55,732 nucleotides of DNA, from contig JBKEDF010000070.1 in assembly GCA_047975325.1 (NCBI GenBank), forward strand, positions 1 through 55,732. Direction: 5' to 3'. Source of the DNA: JBKEDF01 sp047975325. Lineage in GTDB: Bacteria; Pseudomonadota; Alphaproteobacteria; Rhodobacterales; Rhodobacteraceae. The notes under the pieces are model-generated. The model was not told the DNA's origin. It worked only from the letters and a program-made list of their open reading frames with translations, and made no database searches. Shown here piece by piece: positions 31,618-40,697 of the stretch (the stretch's first letter is position 1; every line of letters starts with the position of its first letter). Position numbers and translations under genes: made by a program.

Positions 31618-32343
31618 TTATCGCCGGATCATGCTCGCTTTACCATAGACCGTATCGGTCGATATCTCGACGACGCGCATCCGGCCATTGCCAAGTGGTG
31701 CATAGCTCAGGCTGAAGGGAAAGCGCGTCTTTTCGGCCATGTCCTTGGCGGAAAACCCGGCAAGACGGCGATATTCGCCCGAACAGACAACCCTGTCCCC
31801 CTGTTTCTGGGGGCGTGACAGGGTGATTTGCGTGGCGCGGCGACCGTCGAAGATCTTGACGCTGGACTTGCATTCCTGCCCGGCATCGACATCCCTCAAT
31901 GTGGCGTAAAGCGATGTCAGGGGATCCACCGTGCCGCCCATTGTCCTGGGGTCGACCTTGCTGGGACGGGAAGGTTCGGTCGTGACCTTGGCCGGGACCC
32001 CGCGGCGATATTCGATCTGGCTCTTGCCCCGCCGTTTTCCCGTATCGGCCTCCTCGGAATAGCGCGCAGGGGTGTAACGGCTTCCGGAAACGGCCCCGTT
32101 CGCCTTCGCGGTATAGCTGAACTTTCGCAGCATGGCCGCGATGCCGGAACTTTGCAGCCTGCCGGAAACGGCATAGCGATTGCCCTCCTGCGCGCCGGAA
32201 AAGACCAGCCGCCCCGCGGTTATGCCTTTCAGGATGACATCGAAGGTCGCCTTGTCCTCGATACGGTTCGATTGCGCAAAGGCGGCGGTGGCCGGGCCGA
32301 AGGCGATTGCAAGGATCAGGGTCAGACGGGCAAGGGGGGGCAT
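31618..32343 (-). CDS. DUF3108 domain protein, secreted
   Basis: This 241-aa protein has an N-terminal signal peptide (MPPLARLTLILAIAFGPATA-AFAQ, cleavage after about residue 24), so it should go to the periplasm. The mature part is a DUF3108 beta-rich domain (about 30-235) with the patterns FDVILKGITAGRLVFSG and ARYSEEADTGKRRGKSQIEY. The ATG at 32343 has a GAGGA site; a longer reading from 32400 adds a stretch before the signal peptide and is rejected. Upstream of hrpB in one operon, divergent from meaB. The function is unknown. Confidence 0.82.
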   Translation of the reverse strand: MPPLARLTLILAIAFGPATAAFAQSNRIEDKATFDVILKGITAGRLVFSGAQEGNRYAVSGRLQSSGIAAMLRKFSYTAKANGAVSGSRYTPARYSEEADTGKRRGKSQIEYRRGVPAKVTTEPSRPSKVDPRTMGGTVDPLTSLYATLRDVDAGQECKSSVKIFDGRRATQITLSRPQKQGDRVVCSGEYRRLAGFSAKDMAEKTRFPFSLSYAPLGNGRMRVVEISTDTVYGKASMIRR

Positions 32344-32487
32344 TCGTAAATCCTCAGTCAGGGCCGGATCGTGGCCCTGCCCAAGGATAGGCGGCGACAC
32401 CGCGCAAAAAAACCCCGCTTTTCAGGGCTGCGTTGACATTTCCGTGCTTGCGGCTTTGGTTGGGCGAAACCTTGCCGGAGCCTGCAT

Positions 32488-33477
32488 ATGGATGTTTCTG
32501 AATTGGCAGCGAAGATCGTCGCAGGCGATCGGAGGGCGCTGGCGCGCGGCATCACGCTGGTGGAAAGTTCGCGCGTGGATCATCGCCGTGCCGCGCTGGA
32601 GCTGACGGAAACCTTGCGCAAGGCGGAACGGCAGGCCCTTCGGATCGGGCTTTCGGGGACGCCGGGCGTGGGCAAGTCCACGTTTATCGAAGCTTTCGGA
32701 ATGATGTTGATTGAAGCAGGGTTGCGTGTGGCGGTTCTGGCGGTTGATCCTTCCTCTGCCCGGACCGGCGGTTCGATTCTGGGTGACAAGACGCGGATGG
32801 AACGGTTGAGCCGAAGTTCCCGGGCCTTCATCCGGCCCTCACCCAGCCAGACGCAACTGGGCGGGGTTGCCCGGCGCACGCGGGAAGCCGTGACAATTTG
32901 CGAGGCGGCCGGTTTTGACGTGGTGCTGATCGAAACGGTCGGGGTCGGGCAATCTGAAACCCTGGTATCGGAACTTTGTGATCTTTTCACCCTGTTGCTT
33001 GCCCCTGCGGGGGGGGATGAATTGCAGGGTGTGAAGCGCGGGATCATGGAGATGGCCGATCTGATCCTTGTGAACAAGGCGGATGGGGATCTTCGGCAAC
33101 TGGCGACAAGGACTTGCGCGGATTATGCCGGGGCGCTGCGGCTGATGCGGCACAGGCCGCAGGACCCGCAGGGCTTTCCAAAGGCGCTGACGGTTTCGGC
33201 CGTGACGGGTGAAGGCTTGGCGAAAGCCTGGGGGGAAATGCAGGTCTTGAACGAATGGCGGCGCGAACATGGCCATTGGCAAGGCCGGCGTGCCACTCAG
33301 GCCCGGCACTGGTTTGAGGCAGAGGTAAGACAGGGATTGCTGGCTGCGCTGGACATGGATCCGGATATCCGCGCCGCCATGGCTGAAACCGGCGCGCGTG
33401 TCGCCTCTGGGCAGGAAGGACCCGAGGCAGCGGCGGCAGCCATGCTGGCGCGTATCAAGGCGTTGCGCCCGGATTGA
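32488..33477 (+). CDS. meaB: MeaB: GTPase chaperone of (methyl/ethyl)malonyl-CoA mutase
   Basis: This 329-aa G3E-type GTPase protects and reloads the cobalamin-dependent mutases of the propionate and ethylmalonyl-CoA pathways. Walker A is GTPGVGKST (near 57-65); the LAVDPSSARTGGSILGDKTRM block and ETVGVGQSE (switch region) are typical of MeaB/ArgK. No mutase gene is in the window, so the partner must be elsewhere. The ATG at 32488 has GGAG upstream. Divergent from the DUF3108 gene; followed 12 nt later by a convergent gene. Confidence 0.95.
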   Translation: MDVSELAAKIVAGDRRALARGITLVESSRVDHRRAALELTETLRKAERQALRIGLSGTPGVGKSTFIEAFGMMLIEAGLRVAVLAVDPSSARTGGSILGDKTRMERLSRSSRAFIRPSPSQTQLGGVARRTREAVTICEAAGFDVVLIETVGVGQSETLVSELCDLFTLLLAPAGGDELQGVKRGIMEMADLILVNKADGDLRQLATRTCADYAGALRLMRHRPQDPQGFPKALTVSAVTGEGLAKAWGEMQVLNEWRREHGHWQGRRATQARHWFEAEVRQGLLAALDMDPDIRAAMAETGARVASGQEGPEAAAAAMLARIKALRPD

Positions 33478-33489
33478 ACCCGCCCATTT

Positions 33490-33987
33490 CTACGTTTCGG
33501 CGGCTTTCAGCAACTGCGCCCTGTCGATTTGGAAGGCCCGGGCAAAACCGCCATTCAGCATGACGGAAACCGGCATGAGCCGCACGAAGGCAAAATCCGT
33601 GAAATCGATATAGAGCTTTGATTTCGGGTGATCGGCCAGCCAGTGATCACGCAGCGCCGGGCGTTGTCCGGGCGGCGCAAAATGTGCTTCGGCACGGATC
33701 ATCAGCCGGGGATGGGTCAAGGGGTCGCCCTTCGGGCCGGGTTCCCCCACCATCACCGCACAGGCAGGCATGGATCGCAATCCCGCGCTATGGGGGGCGA
33801 GGTCGGAAATCAACGTAAGCGGGCAGTTTTCCGCATCCAGACCGAAGGCGATCCGGCTTATGGCGGGGTGTCCGGTTTCCGGTGCCTGATAGGCCAGCGC
33901 GGCAAAACGCGCTTCGCGCAGGATCTCGTGGCAAAGCGCAAGTGCTTCGGCATCTGCGGGTTGGATCGGATTGGCGTGCTGCGGCAT
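33490..33987 (-). CDS. Pyridoxamine 5'-phosphate oxidase-fold protein (HugZ-like)
   Basis: This 165-aa PPOX-fold protein carries ALCHEILREARFAALAYQAPETGHPAISRIAFGLD (strands 1-2), LTLISDLAPHSAGLRSMPACAVMVGEPGPKGDPLTHPRLMIR and the late DHWLADHPKSKLYIDFTDFAFVRL region, typical of the heme-utilisation/HugZ-like group. Such proteins bind FMN or heme. The specific substrate cannot be told. Minus strand, convergent with meaB. It is divergent from acs across a 471-nt spacer. Confidence 0.85.
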   Translation of the reverse strand: MPQHANPIQPADAEALALCHEILREARFAALAYQAPETGHPAISRIAFGLDAENCPLTLISDLAPHSAGLRSMPACAVMVGEPGPKGDPLTHPRLMIRAEAHFAPPGQRPALRDHWLADHPKSKLYIDFTDFAFVRLMPVSVMLNGGFARAFQIDRAQLLKAAET

Positions 33988-34458
33988 TGTCGGCTTTCAT
34001 GGCCTTTTTCAGGACCTCGTAATGGTATCGCTGCCTTGGGGGTGAAACAAGGTATCTCCGGTCTGCGAAAACCGGTTTGCGATGGGCCGGGGCGAAATGA
34101 TTCGCGGCGGATTGTCCGCACGATGCGCCTATTGGCGTATCGAGGCCTCACGCTGTTACAGGCGGGTTCAAGGGGGCAATTCGCGGAATATCCTTGGCAA
34201 ATATGCGCAATTTGTTGGAATTGTGAACGGCTAGCGGATTGAAAACAATTTCCAAAATGGCTTTGAAATGCAAAATATTTACAATTATACGAAAGTATCA
34301 GTTAATAAATTTACAAAAAAATCTTTTTTATAAAGATAGTTAGCTAAAAATTGACACATGGAGAAACTGGGTTCAAAAAGGGGTGAGGAGCGTGACCCGA
34401 ATGGTCGCGAATTGGGGGATCGGGGCGCCTTGCCGCGCTGCCGGAGAGGAGATCGAAG
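33988..34458. other. 471-nt AT-rich control region between the PPOX gene and acs
   Basis: No gene is supported. The last third (34200-34370) drops to very low GC, unlike anything else nearby. It holds a short hairpin, ATCTTT-N5-AAAGAT (34321-34337), and a perfect -35 TTGACA (34351-34356) without a good -10 behind it. An activator-dependent promoter for acs is likely, because acs genes are usually controlled by carbon supply. Confidence 0.45.
34351..34379 (+). promoter_or_regulatory. Candidate acs promoter (good -35, poor -10)
   Basis: TTGACA at 34351-34356 matches the -35 consensus fully; the expected -10 position (about 34374-34379) reads CAAAAA. An A/T-rich tract lies just upstream. Proposed on pattern only, and would need an activator to work. 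Confidence 0.3.
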
Positions 34459-36423
34459 ATGTCGCAACCGGGACCGTCGCAAGGGGTCTACCCCGCCTCG
34501 GAAGAGTTCATGGCGCAGGCCCATGTGGATGCGGACCGCTATGAGGATCTCTATGCGGCCTCCATTTCTGATCCTGCCGCCTTCTGGGCGGCGGAGGCAA
34601 AGCGTATCGACTGGATGCGCCCGTTTACCAAGGTCAGGGATACCGATTTCACGTTCGGACAGGTTTCCATCAAGTGGTTCGAGGATGGCGTTCTGAATGT
34701 CGCCGCCAACTGCATTGACCGCCACGTTGCCACGCGCGGGGATCAGGTGGCGATCATCTGGGAACCTGATGATCCGAAAACGCCCGCGCAGCATATCACC
34801 TATCGTCAGCTTCTGGAAAATACCTGCCGCATGGCCAATCTCCTCAAGGCGCAGGGGGTGGCGCAGGGCGATCGTGTGATCATCTATCTGCCGATGATCC
34901 CGGAGGCTGCCTATGCGATGCTTGCCTGTGCGCGGATCGGGGCCGTTCATTCCGTGGTCTTTGCAGGGTTTTCGCCGGACGCCCTGGCCAACCGGATCAA
35001 TGATTGCGACGCCAAGGTGGTGATCACCGCCGATACCGCACCACGTGGCGGACGGCGTACCGCGCTCAAGGCGAATACCGATGCGGCGCTTGCCCATTGC
35101 GGGGATCAGGTGAAATGCCTTGTTGTGAAACATACCGGGGATGAAACCGGTTGGGACGCCGCCCGTGACGTGGATGTGAAGGCCGAAATGGCCGCTGCCT
35201 CATCGGAATGCCCCTGTGCCGAAGTAGGGGCGGAAGATCCGCTTTTCATCCTTTATACCTCGGGATCGACCGGCAAGCCGAAAGGGGTTGTGCACAGCTC
35301 GGGCGGGTATCTTCTTTTTGCCGCGATGACACATGAGATCACCTTTGATTATCATGATGGTGACATCTTCTGGTGTACGGCGGATGTCGGCTGGGTCACG
35401 GGGCACAGCTATATCATCTATGGGCCGCTGGCCAACGGTGCCACGACATTGATGTTCGAAGGTGTGCCAACCTGGCCCGATGCGGGCCGTTTCTGGGAAG
35501 TATGCGCCAAGCACAAGGTCAATCAGTTCTATACCGCCCCGACGGCCATTCGCGCCCTGATGGGGCTGGGGCCGGAATGGATCGACAAGCATGATCTGTC
35601 CTCGTTGAAACTTCTGGGCACGGTGGGTGAGCCTATCAATCCTGAAGCCTGGAACTGGTACAACACCCATGTGGGCAAGGGAAAATTGCCCATTGTGGAT
35701 ACCTGGTGGCAGACGGAAACCGGAGGTCACATGCTGACCCCGATCCCGGGCGCGATCCCGACCAAGCCCGGCTCGGCCACAAAGCCGTTCTTTGGTGTGC
35801 AACCGGTGGTACTGGATGCTGCCACGGGGGAGGTCCAGACGGAAGTGGCGGCGGAGGGCGTGCTTGCCATTGCCGATAGCTGGCCGGGCCAGATGCGGAC
35901 CGTCTGGGGCGATCACCAGCGTTTCCAGGAAACCTATTTCCAGCAATACAAGGGGTATTACTTTTCGGGCGATGGCTGCCGCAGGGATGCGGATGGCTAT
36001 TACTGGATCACCGGCCGCGTGGATGACGTGATCAATGTCTCCGGGCACCGGATGGGAACAGCCGAGGTCGAAAGCGCGCTTGTTGCGCATGAACTGGTCG
36101 CCGAGGCTGCGGTGGTCGGATATCCGCATGCGATCAAGGGGCAGGGGATTTATGCCTATGTCACGCTGATGAATGATGTGGAACCGACCGACGATCTGCG
36201 CAAGGCGCTGGTGAAATGGGTCCGGACTGAAATCGGGCCCATTGCCTCCCCCGATCTGATCCAGTGGTCGCCGGGGTTGCCGAAGACCCGTTCGGGCAAG
36301 ATCATGCGCCGCATCCTGCGCAAGATTGCCGAAAATGACTATGGCAGCCTGGGCGATACATCGACATTGGCCGACCCTTCGGTGGTCGAGGAATTGATCG
36401 AAAACAGGATGAACCGGGGCTGA
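34459..36423 (+). CDS. acs: Acetyl-CoA synthetase
   Basis: This 654-aa enzyme activates acetate to acetyl-CoA with ATP. Key motifs are the P-loop YTSGSTGKPKG (around 265-275), WWQTETGG (from about 416) and the C-terminal TRSGKIMRR, where Lys614 is the lysine acetylated in known enzymes. The length is normal. GAGAGGAG precedes ATG 34459. It heads a block of acetate-related genes, followed after 363 nt by an acetate-type symporter pair; expression under carbon control is suggested by the unusual region upstream. Confidence 0.97.
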   Translation: MSQPGPSQGVYPASEEFMAQAHVDADRYEDLYAASISDPAAFWAAEAKRIDWMRPFTKVRDTDFTFGQVSIKWFEDGVLNVAANCIDRHVATRGDQVAIIWEPDDPKTPAQHITYRQLLENTCRMANLLKAQGVAQGDRVIIYLPMIPEAAYAMLACARIGAVHSVVFAGFSPDALANRINDCDAKVVITADTAPRGGRRTALKANTDAALAHCGDQVKCLVVKHTGDETGWDAARDVDVKAEMAAASSECPCAEVGAEDPLFILYTSGSTGKPKGVVHSSGGYLLFAAMTHEITFDYHDGDIFWCTADVGWVTGHSYIIYGPLANGATTLMFEGVPTWPDAGRFWEVCAKHKVNQFYTAPTAIRALMGLGPEWIDKHDLSSLKLLGTVGEPINPEAWNWYNTHVGKGKLPIVDTWWQTETGGHMLTPIPGAIPTKPGSATKPFFGVQPVVLDAATGEVQTEVAAEGVLAIADSWPGQMRTVWGDHQRFQETYFQQYKGYYFSGDGCRRDADGYYWITGRVDDVINVSGHRMGTAEVESALVAHELVAEAAVVGYPHAIKGQGIYAYVTLMNDVEPTDDLRKALVKWVRTEIGPIASPDLIQWSPGLPKTRSGKIMRRILRKIAENDYGSLGDTSTLADPSVVEELIENRMNRG

Positions 36424-36786
36424 GCGATGATGAAGGATCCGATGCCGCCCGCAGCCCCGATCCTTCCCGGCCCGTCAGATGCGGGTATCGAATTCAGGCA
36501 GCCCGCAAGATCCGGGATCTGCAACAGATGCGGCGGTACGGCCTCCACGCGCCGGGCTGCCGACATTGCCGAAGGGCCGGGGGCGCTGCTTGCAGCCCCT
36601 CCGGCCCGGACGGCCGCCCGATCATCCATGATGAGGTTCGGATGATGTTCCACCACCTTGAAACCCCGCGAGGGGCCGAAACGATGGCGAAGGATCCTTC
36701 CCTCATCCCCGGATGGGTATCGGGATAAAGCGAGCGGCTGCCCCCAGCGAACGGGGCGGCCTGGCAAATATGCAGGAGTATGGACA
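36424..36786. other. Gap between acs and the symporter genes
   Basis: No gene is supported; short frames on both strands lack ribosome sites. A long GC-rich hairpin is at 36574-36607, and a CCCC-GCGA-GGGG hairpin sits near 36665-36676. A good AGGAG site before the next gene is at 36773-36777. The region probably contains an internal attenuator. Confidence 0.45.
36574..36607 (+). terminator. Long GC-rich hairpin downstream of acs
   Basis: Left arm 36574-36589 (GGGCCGGGGGCGCTGC) and right arm 36592-36607 (GCAGCCCCTCCGGCCC) pair at 15 of 16 positions, counting one G-U, with a minimal loop. No T tract follows. It is likely to slow or stop polymerase after acs or to protect its message, giving acs and the symporter different expression levels. 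Confidence 0.5.
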
Positions 36787-37044
36787 ATGACGGATAAAAC
36801 GTCATCGAACGCCTATTGGCGTGCGAATATTCGATTGATCTTCGGCTGCCTGGTCGTCTGGTTCATCTGTTCTTTCGGTTTCGGCATCTTGTTGCGGCCC
36901 ATGCTGTCCGGGATCGCCATCGGCGGGACGGATCTGGGGTTCTGGTTTGCCCAGCAGGGATCCATCCTTGTCTTTCTCGTTCTGATCTTCTTCTACGCCT
37001 GGCGGATGAACAAGATCGACGCTGAACATGACGTGGAAGAATAG
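36787..37044 (+). CDS. DUF4212 small subunit of a sodium:solute symporter
   Basis: This 85-aa membrane protein of the DUF4212 family has two hydrophobic helices (about 15-38 and 50-72, IFGCLVVWFICSFGFGILL and FWFAQQGSILVFLVLIFFYAW) and the closing MNKIDAEHDVEE. The family is found as the small partner of an acetate-type solute:sodium symporter, encoded directly downstream, as here (gap 11 nt). It may be needed for folding or activity of the transporter. ATG 36787 has an AGGAG site at -10; a reading farther upstream is not conserved. Confidence 0.9.
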   Translation: MTDKTSSNAYWRANIRLIFGCLVVWFICSFGFGILLRPMLSGIAIGGTDLGFWFAQQGSILVFLVLIFFYAWRMNKIDAEHDVEE

Positions 37045-37055
37045 GGGGCGGCACA

Positions 37056-38798
37056 ATGGATCAGTTTACCCTCAATCTTCTTGTCGTCGGCGCGACTTTC
37101 GCGCTTTACATCGGTATCGCGATTTGGGCCCGGGCGGGTACGACGGGCGAATTCTATGCTGCGGGCCGGGGGGTCAACCCGGTCATGAACGGCATGGCCA
37201 CGGGTGCGGACTGGATGTCGGCGGCCTCCTTTATCTCCATGGCGGGGATTATCGCCTTTGGTGGCTATGATACCTCGGCCTATCTTATGGGCTGGACCGG
37301 GGGCTATGTGCTGCTGGCCATGCTGCTTGCACCCTATCTGCGTAAATTCGGCAAATATACGGTGCCGGAATTCATCGGTGATCGCTTTTACAGTTCAAGC
37401 GCACGGATGGTTGCGGTGATCTGCCTGATCACGGCTTCGGTGACCTATGTGATCGGCCAGATGACGGGTGTCGGGGTTGCGTTTTCGCGCTTTCTTGAGG
37501 TTTCGAATACCACGGGCCTCCTGATTGGTGCGGCGATCGTCTTTCTCTATGCCGTTCTGGGCGGTATGAAGGGCATCACCTATACGCAGGTTGCGCAATA
37601 TGTGGTGCTGATTGTCGCCTACACGATCCCGGCGGTCTTCATCTCATTGCAACTGACCGGCAACCCGATTCCGGCGCTTGGGCTTTTCTCCGACGCCAAA
37701 TCCACCGGTGAGCCGATCCTGACCACGTTGAACGGCATGCTCGCCGATCTGGGTTTCGTTTCCTATACACAGCAGCATGATACCACGTTGAACATGTTCC
37801 TTTTCACCGTGTCGCTGATGATCGGGACGGCGGGCCTGCCGCATGTGATCGTGCGTTTCTTCACGGTGCCGAAAGTGGCCGATGCGCGGTCTTCGGCAGG
37901 TTGGGCGCTGGTCTTCATTGCGCTTCTGTACCTGACTGCCCCGGCAGTGGGGGCCATGGCGCGGATGAACCTGATTGGCACCTTCTATCCCAACGGGACG
38001 ACCGAGGCCGCACTGTCGCTGGAGGAGATCGAAACCCGGGAGGATCTGAACTGGGTCCGCAACTGGGAAACGACCGGGCTTCTGGCATTCGATGACAAGA
38101 ATGGCGACGGGCTGATCGAATACCTGGCGGATACGGAGGCCAATGAGCTTTCGGTCAATCGCGATATCATGGTTCTGGCCAATCCTGAGATTGCCAATCT
38201 GCCTGGCTGGGTCATTGCACTGGTCGCGGCGGGCGGGCTGGCTGCGGCGCTGTCGACGGCAGCGGGGCTTTTGCTTGCGATTTCCTCGGCGGTGTCACAT
38301 GACCTGATCAAGGGCCAGATCAATCCCGCGATTTCCGAAAAGGGCGAACTTCTGGCCGCGCGGATCTCGATGGCGGTGGCGATCGGGGTGGCAACCTGGC
38401 TGGGCCTCAATCCGCCGGGTTTTGCGGCGCAGACAGTGGCACTGGCCTTTGGCCTGGCTGCGGCTTCGATCTTCCCGGCGCTGATGATGGGCATCTTTTC
38501 CAAACGCATCAACAACAAGGGTGCCGTGGCGGGAATGGTGGCCGGTCTGCTGGTGACGGTGATCTATATCTTCCTGCACAAGGGATGGTTCTTCATTCCC
38601 GGCACGAACAGCTTCACCGATGCGGATCCACTGTTGCTTTCGATCAAATCGACCTCCTTCGGAGCGGTCGGGGCGTTGGTGAATTTCGTGGTGGCCTATT
38701 TCGTGTCCAACGCGACGGAAGAACCTCCGCAAGAGGTGCAGGATCTGGTCGAATCGATCCGTATCCCGAAAGGCGCAGGCGAAGCGACCCTGCATTGA
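37056..38798 (+). CDS. Sodium:solute symporter, acetate permease-like (VC_2705 group)
   Basis: This 580-aa transporter of the SSS family, about 13 helices, has the common features FYAAGRGVNPVMNGMATGADWMSAASFISMAGI (about 28-60) and GLPHVIVRFFTVPKVADAR (about 264-282). An extra polar loop of about 60 residues (about 310-380, with EEIETREDLNWVRNWETTGL) is seen in this group. It probably carries acetate or related monocarboxylates with sodium. It works with the DUF4212 partner. Next to acs this is the import arm of acetate use. The downstream gene starts 60 nt later. Confidence 0.92.
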   Translation: MDQFTLNLLVVGATFALYIGIAIWARAGTTGEFYAAGRGVNPVMNGMATGADWMSAASFISMAGIIAFGGYDTSAYLMGWTGGYVLLAMLLAPYLRKFGKYTVPEFIGDRFYSSSARMVAVICLITASVTYVIGQMTGVGVAFSRFLEVSNTTGLLIGAAIVFLYAVLGGMKGITYTQVAQYVVLIVAYTIPAVFISLQLTGNPIPALGLFSDAKSTGEPILTTLNGMLADLGFVSYTQQHDTTLNMFLFTVSLMIGTAGLPHVIVRFFTVPKVADARSSAGWALVFIALLYLTAPAVGAMARMNLIGTFYPNGTTEAALSLEEIETREDLNWVRNWETTGLLAFDDKNGDGLIEYLADTEANELSVNRDIMVLANPEIANLPGWVIALVAAGGLAAALSTAAGLLLAISSAVSHDLIKGQINPAISEKGELLAARISMAVAIGVATWLGLNPPGFAAQTVALAFGLAAASIFPALMMGIFSKRINNKGAVAGMVAGLLVTVIYIFLHKGWFFIPGTNSFTDADPLLLSIKSTSFGAVGALVNFVVAYFVSNATEEPPQEVQDLVESIRIPKGAGEATLH

Positions 38799-38858
38799 CA
38801 ATGGTGCGCGCGCCGCGGTTTTTCCGGGGTGCGCGCCCCCTTCCTGCGGGAGGATCGA

Positions 38859-40685
38859 ATGGAGCCTGACATCGCTGCGATCCACGGGTTTCTTGAAACC
38901 GTCCATCCCTATGATGCGCTGCCGGATGGGGAACATGCCCGGCTTGCACGCGCCATCACCCGCAAGGCCTATCCCGCCGGGGCAGAGATTTATCATGAAG
39001 GGGCGCCGCTTGCGGGGATTTATCTTGTCGAAAGCGGGCGGGTGGAGGTGACAGATGCCTCCGGTGCGGTGGTGTCGATCCTGGGTCCGCAGAGTTCCTT
39101 CGGGGAACGCGGGCTCCTGCGTGACGGATATGCGGCGACCACCGCGCGGGCGCAAGGCGATGCGGTCCTGCTTTGCCTGCCTGCCGGGGATCTCCGGCGG
39201 CTGATCGCCGGGGAACCTGTCATTGCGCGTTTCTTTGCACATGGGCGCGATACGGGACGGCGCCGCACGGGTCTTGCAACGCAGAAAGTGGCGGATCTCA
39301 TGGCGCGGCCCGCGGTTTCCGTCAGACCCGATACCCCGATCCTTCGTGCTGCGGCACTGATGCGGGACAGGAAGGTTTCCTCGCTTGGGGTGGTTGCGCA
39401 AGATGATCATTTGCTGGGTCTTGTCACGACGCGGGACATGACGGGCCGGGCGCTGGCCGAAGGGCTGGATCCGCAAGGCCCCGTAAGCGGGATCATGACC
39501 CCCGATCCGATCAGGGTCGCGCCGGATGACCTGGGGGCGGATGTTCTGCAGGCAATGCAGGAACATGGCGTGGGCCATTTGCCCGTGGTGGAGGCCGGCC
39601 GTCTTGTCGGCATGGTGACGCAAACCGATATTACCCGCTTTCAGGCGGTCTCCCCGGCGCTTCTGGCGCGTGAGGTTGCACAGGCCGGATCGATGGGGCA
39701 ACTGGCCGCCGTAACCGCACGTATCCCCCGGTTGCTGGTGCAACTGGTTGCGGCCAACAGCGCCCATGAGGTGGTCACGCGGTTGATCACCGATATTGCC
39801 GATGCCGTGACACGCCGTCTTTTACGGCTGGCAGAGGCCGAATTGGGCCCGCCTCCCGTTCCCTATCTTTGGCTTGCCTGCGGATCGCAGGGACGCCAGG
39901 AACAGACGGGCCATTCCGATCAGGATAACTGCCTGTTTCTGGACGATGCCGCGACCGAAGAAGACATGGCATATTTCGCGGCCCTGGCAGGATATGTCAG
40001 CGATGGGCTGAATGCCTGCGGATATGTCTACTGTCCCGGTGACATGATGGCGACCAACCCGCGCTGGTGTCAGCCCGTCAGGGTCTGGCGTGACTATTTC
40101 CGGGGCTGGGTGACAACCCCGGATCCGATGGCGCAGATGCTGGCCTCGGTCATGTTCGATCTGCGCCCGATCGGTGGTGAGACCGGCCTTTTTCACGACC
40201 TGCAGCGTGAAACACTGGAGATGGCCGCGCAAAATTCGATCTTTGTTGCGCATATGGTTGCCAATTCGTTGCATCACACACCGCCCCTGGGTCTGCTGCG
40301 CGGTTTTGCGACATTGCGGTCGGGGAAATACAAGGGTCATATCGACCTCAAACATGGCGGGGTTGTTCCGGTGACGGATCTTGGCCGTGTCTACGCGCTG
40401 ATCGGAAGAATCGAGGCGGTGAACAGCCGCGCGCGGCTTCTGGCGGCAGAGGAGGCGGGCGTGATTTCCGTGTCCGGTGCGCGGGAACTGGTTGAAGCCT
40501 ATGACATGATCGCGGAGATCCGGCTGGAAAATCAGGCCCGGTTGATCCGTTCGGGTCGCACTGCCGATAATTTCATGGCGCCTTCCGACCTGTCGGATTT
40601 CGAACGCTCGCATTTGCGCGATGCTTTCGTGGTGGTGCGCCGCATGCAATCTGCGCTGGGCCAGTCCCGGGGGGCGCGGATCTGA
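38859..40685 (+). CDS. cNMP-binding/CBS/DUF294 nucleotidyltransferase-like signalling protein
   Basis: This 608-aa protein has four domains: a cyclic nucleotide-binding-like domain (about 15-120, with GAEIYHEGAPLAGIYLVESG), two CBS domains (about 145-200 and 208-262), and a DUF294 region (about 290-430) with the nucleotidyltransferase core GSQGRQEQTGHSDQDN (342-357), followed by DUF294_C to the end. GSxGRxE and SDQD suggest a GlnD-like transferase, but the target is unknown. It follows the symporter in an arrangement known from many proteobacteria, so it may sense acetate-related energy state. ATG 38859 has a GGGAGGA site. Confidence 0.92.
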   Translation: MEPDIAAIHGFLETVHPYDALPDGEHARLARAITRKAYPAGAEIYHEGAPLAGIYLVESGRVEVTDASGAVVSILGPQSSFGERGLLRDGYAATTARAQGDAVLLCLPAGDLRRLIAGEPVIARFFAHGRDTGRRRTGLATQKVADLMARPAVSVRPDTPILRAAALMRDRKVSSLGVVAQDDHLLGLVTTRDMTGRALAEGLDPQGPVSGIMTPDPIRVAPDDLGADVLQAMQEHGVGHLPVVEAGRLVGMVTQTDITRFQAVSPALLAREVAQAGSMGQLAAVTARIPRLLVQLVAANSAHEVVTRLITDIADAVTRRLLRLAEAELGPPPVPYLWLACGSQGRQEQTGHSDQDNCLFLDDAATEEDMAYFAALAGYVSDGLNACGYVYCPGDMMATNPRWCQPVRVWRDYFRGWVTTPDPMAQMLASVMFDLRPIGGETGLFHDLQRETLEMAAQNSIFVAHMVANSLHHTPPLGLLRGFATLRSGKYKGHIDLKHGGVVPVTDLGRVYALIGRIEAVNSRARLLAAEEAGVISVSGARELVEAYDMIAEIRLENQARLIRSGRTADNFMAPSDLSDFERSHLRDAFVVVRRMQSALGQSRGARI

Positions 40686-40697
40686 TGGGGGAAGGTA

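Noticed and set aside
38295..39767. 490-codon minus-strand frame over the symporter and DUF294 genes
   Set aside because: It spans two well-supported plus-strand genes and their spacer; shadow only.
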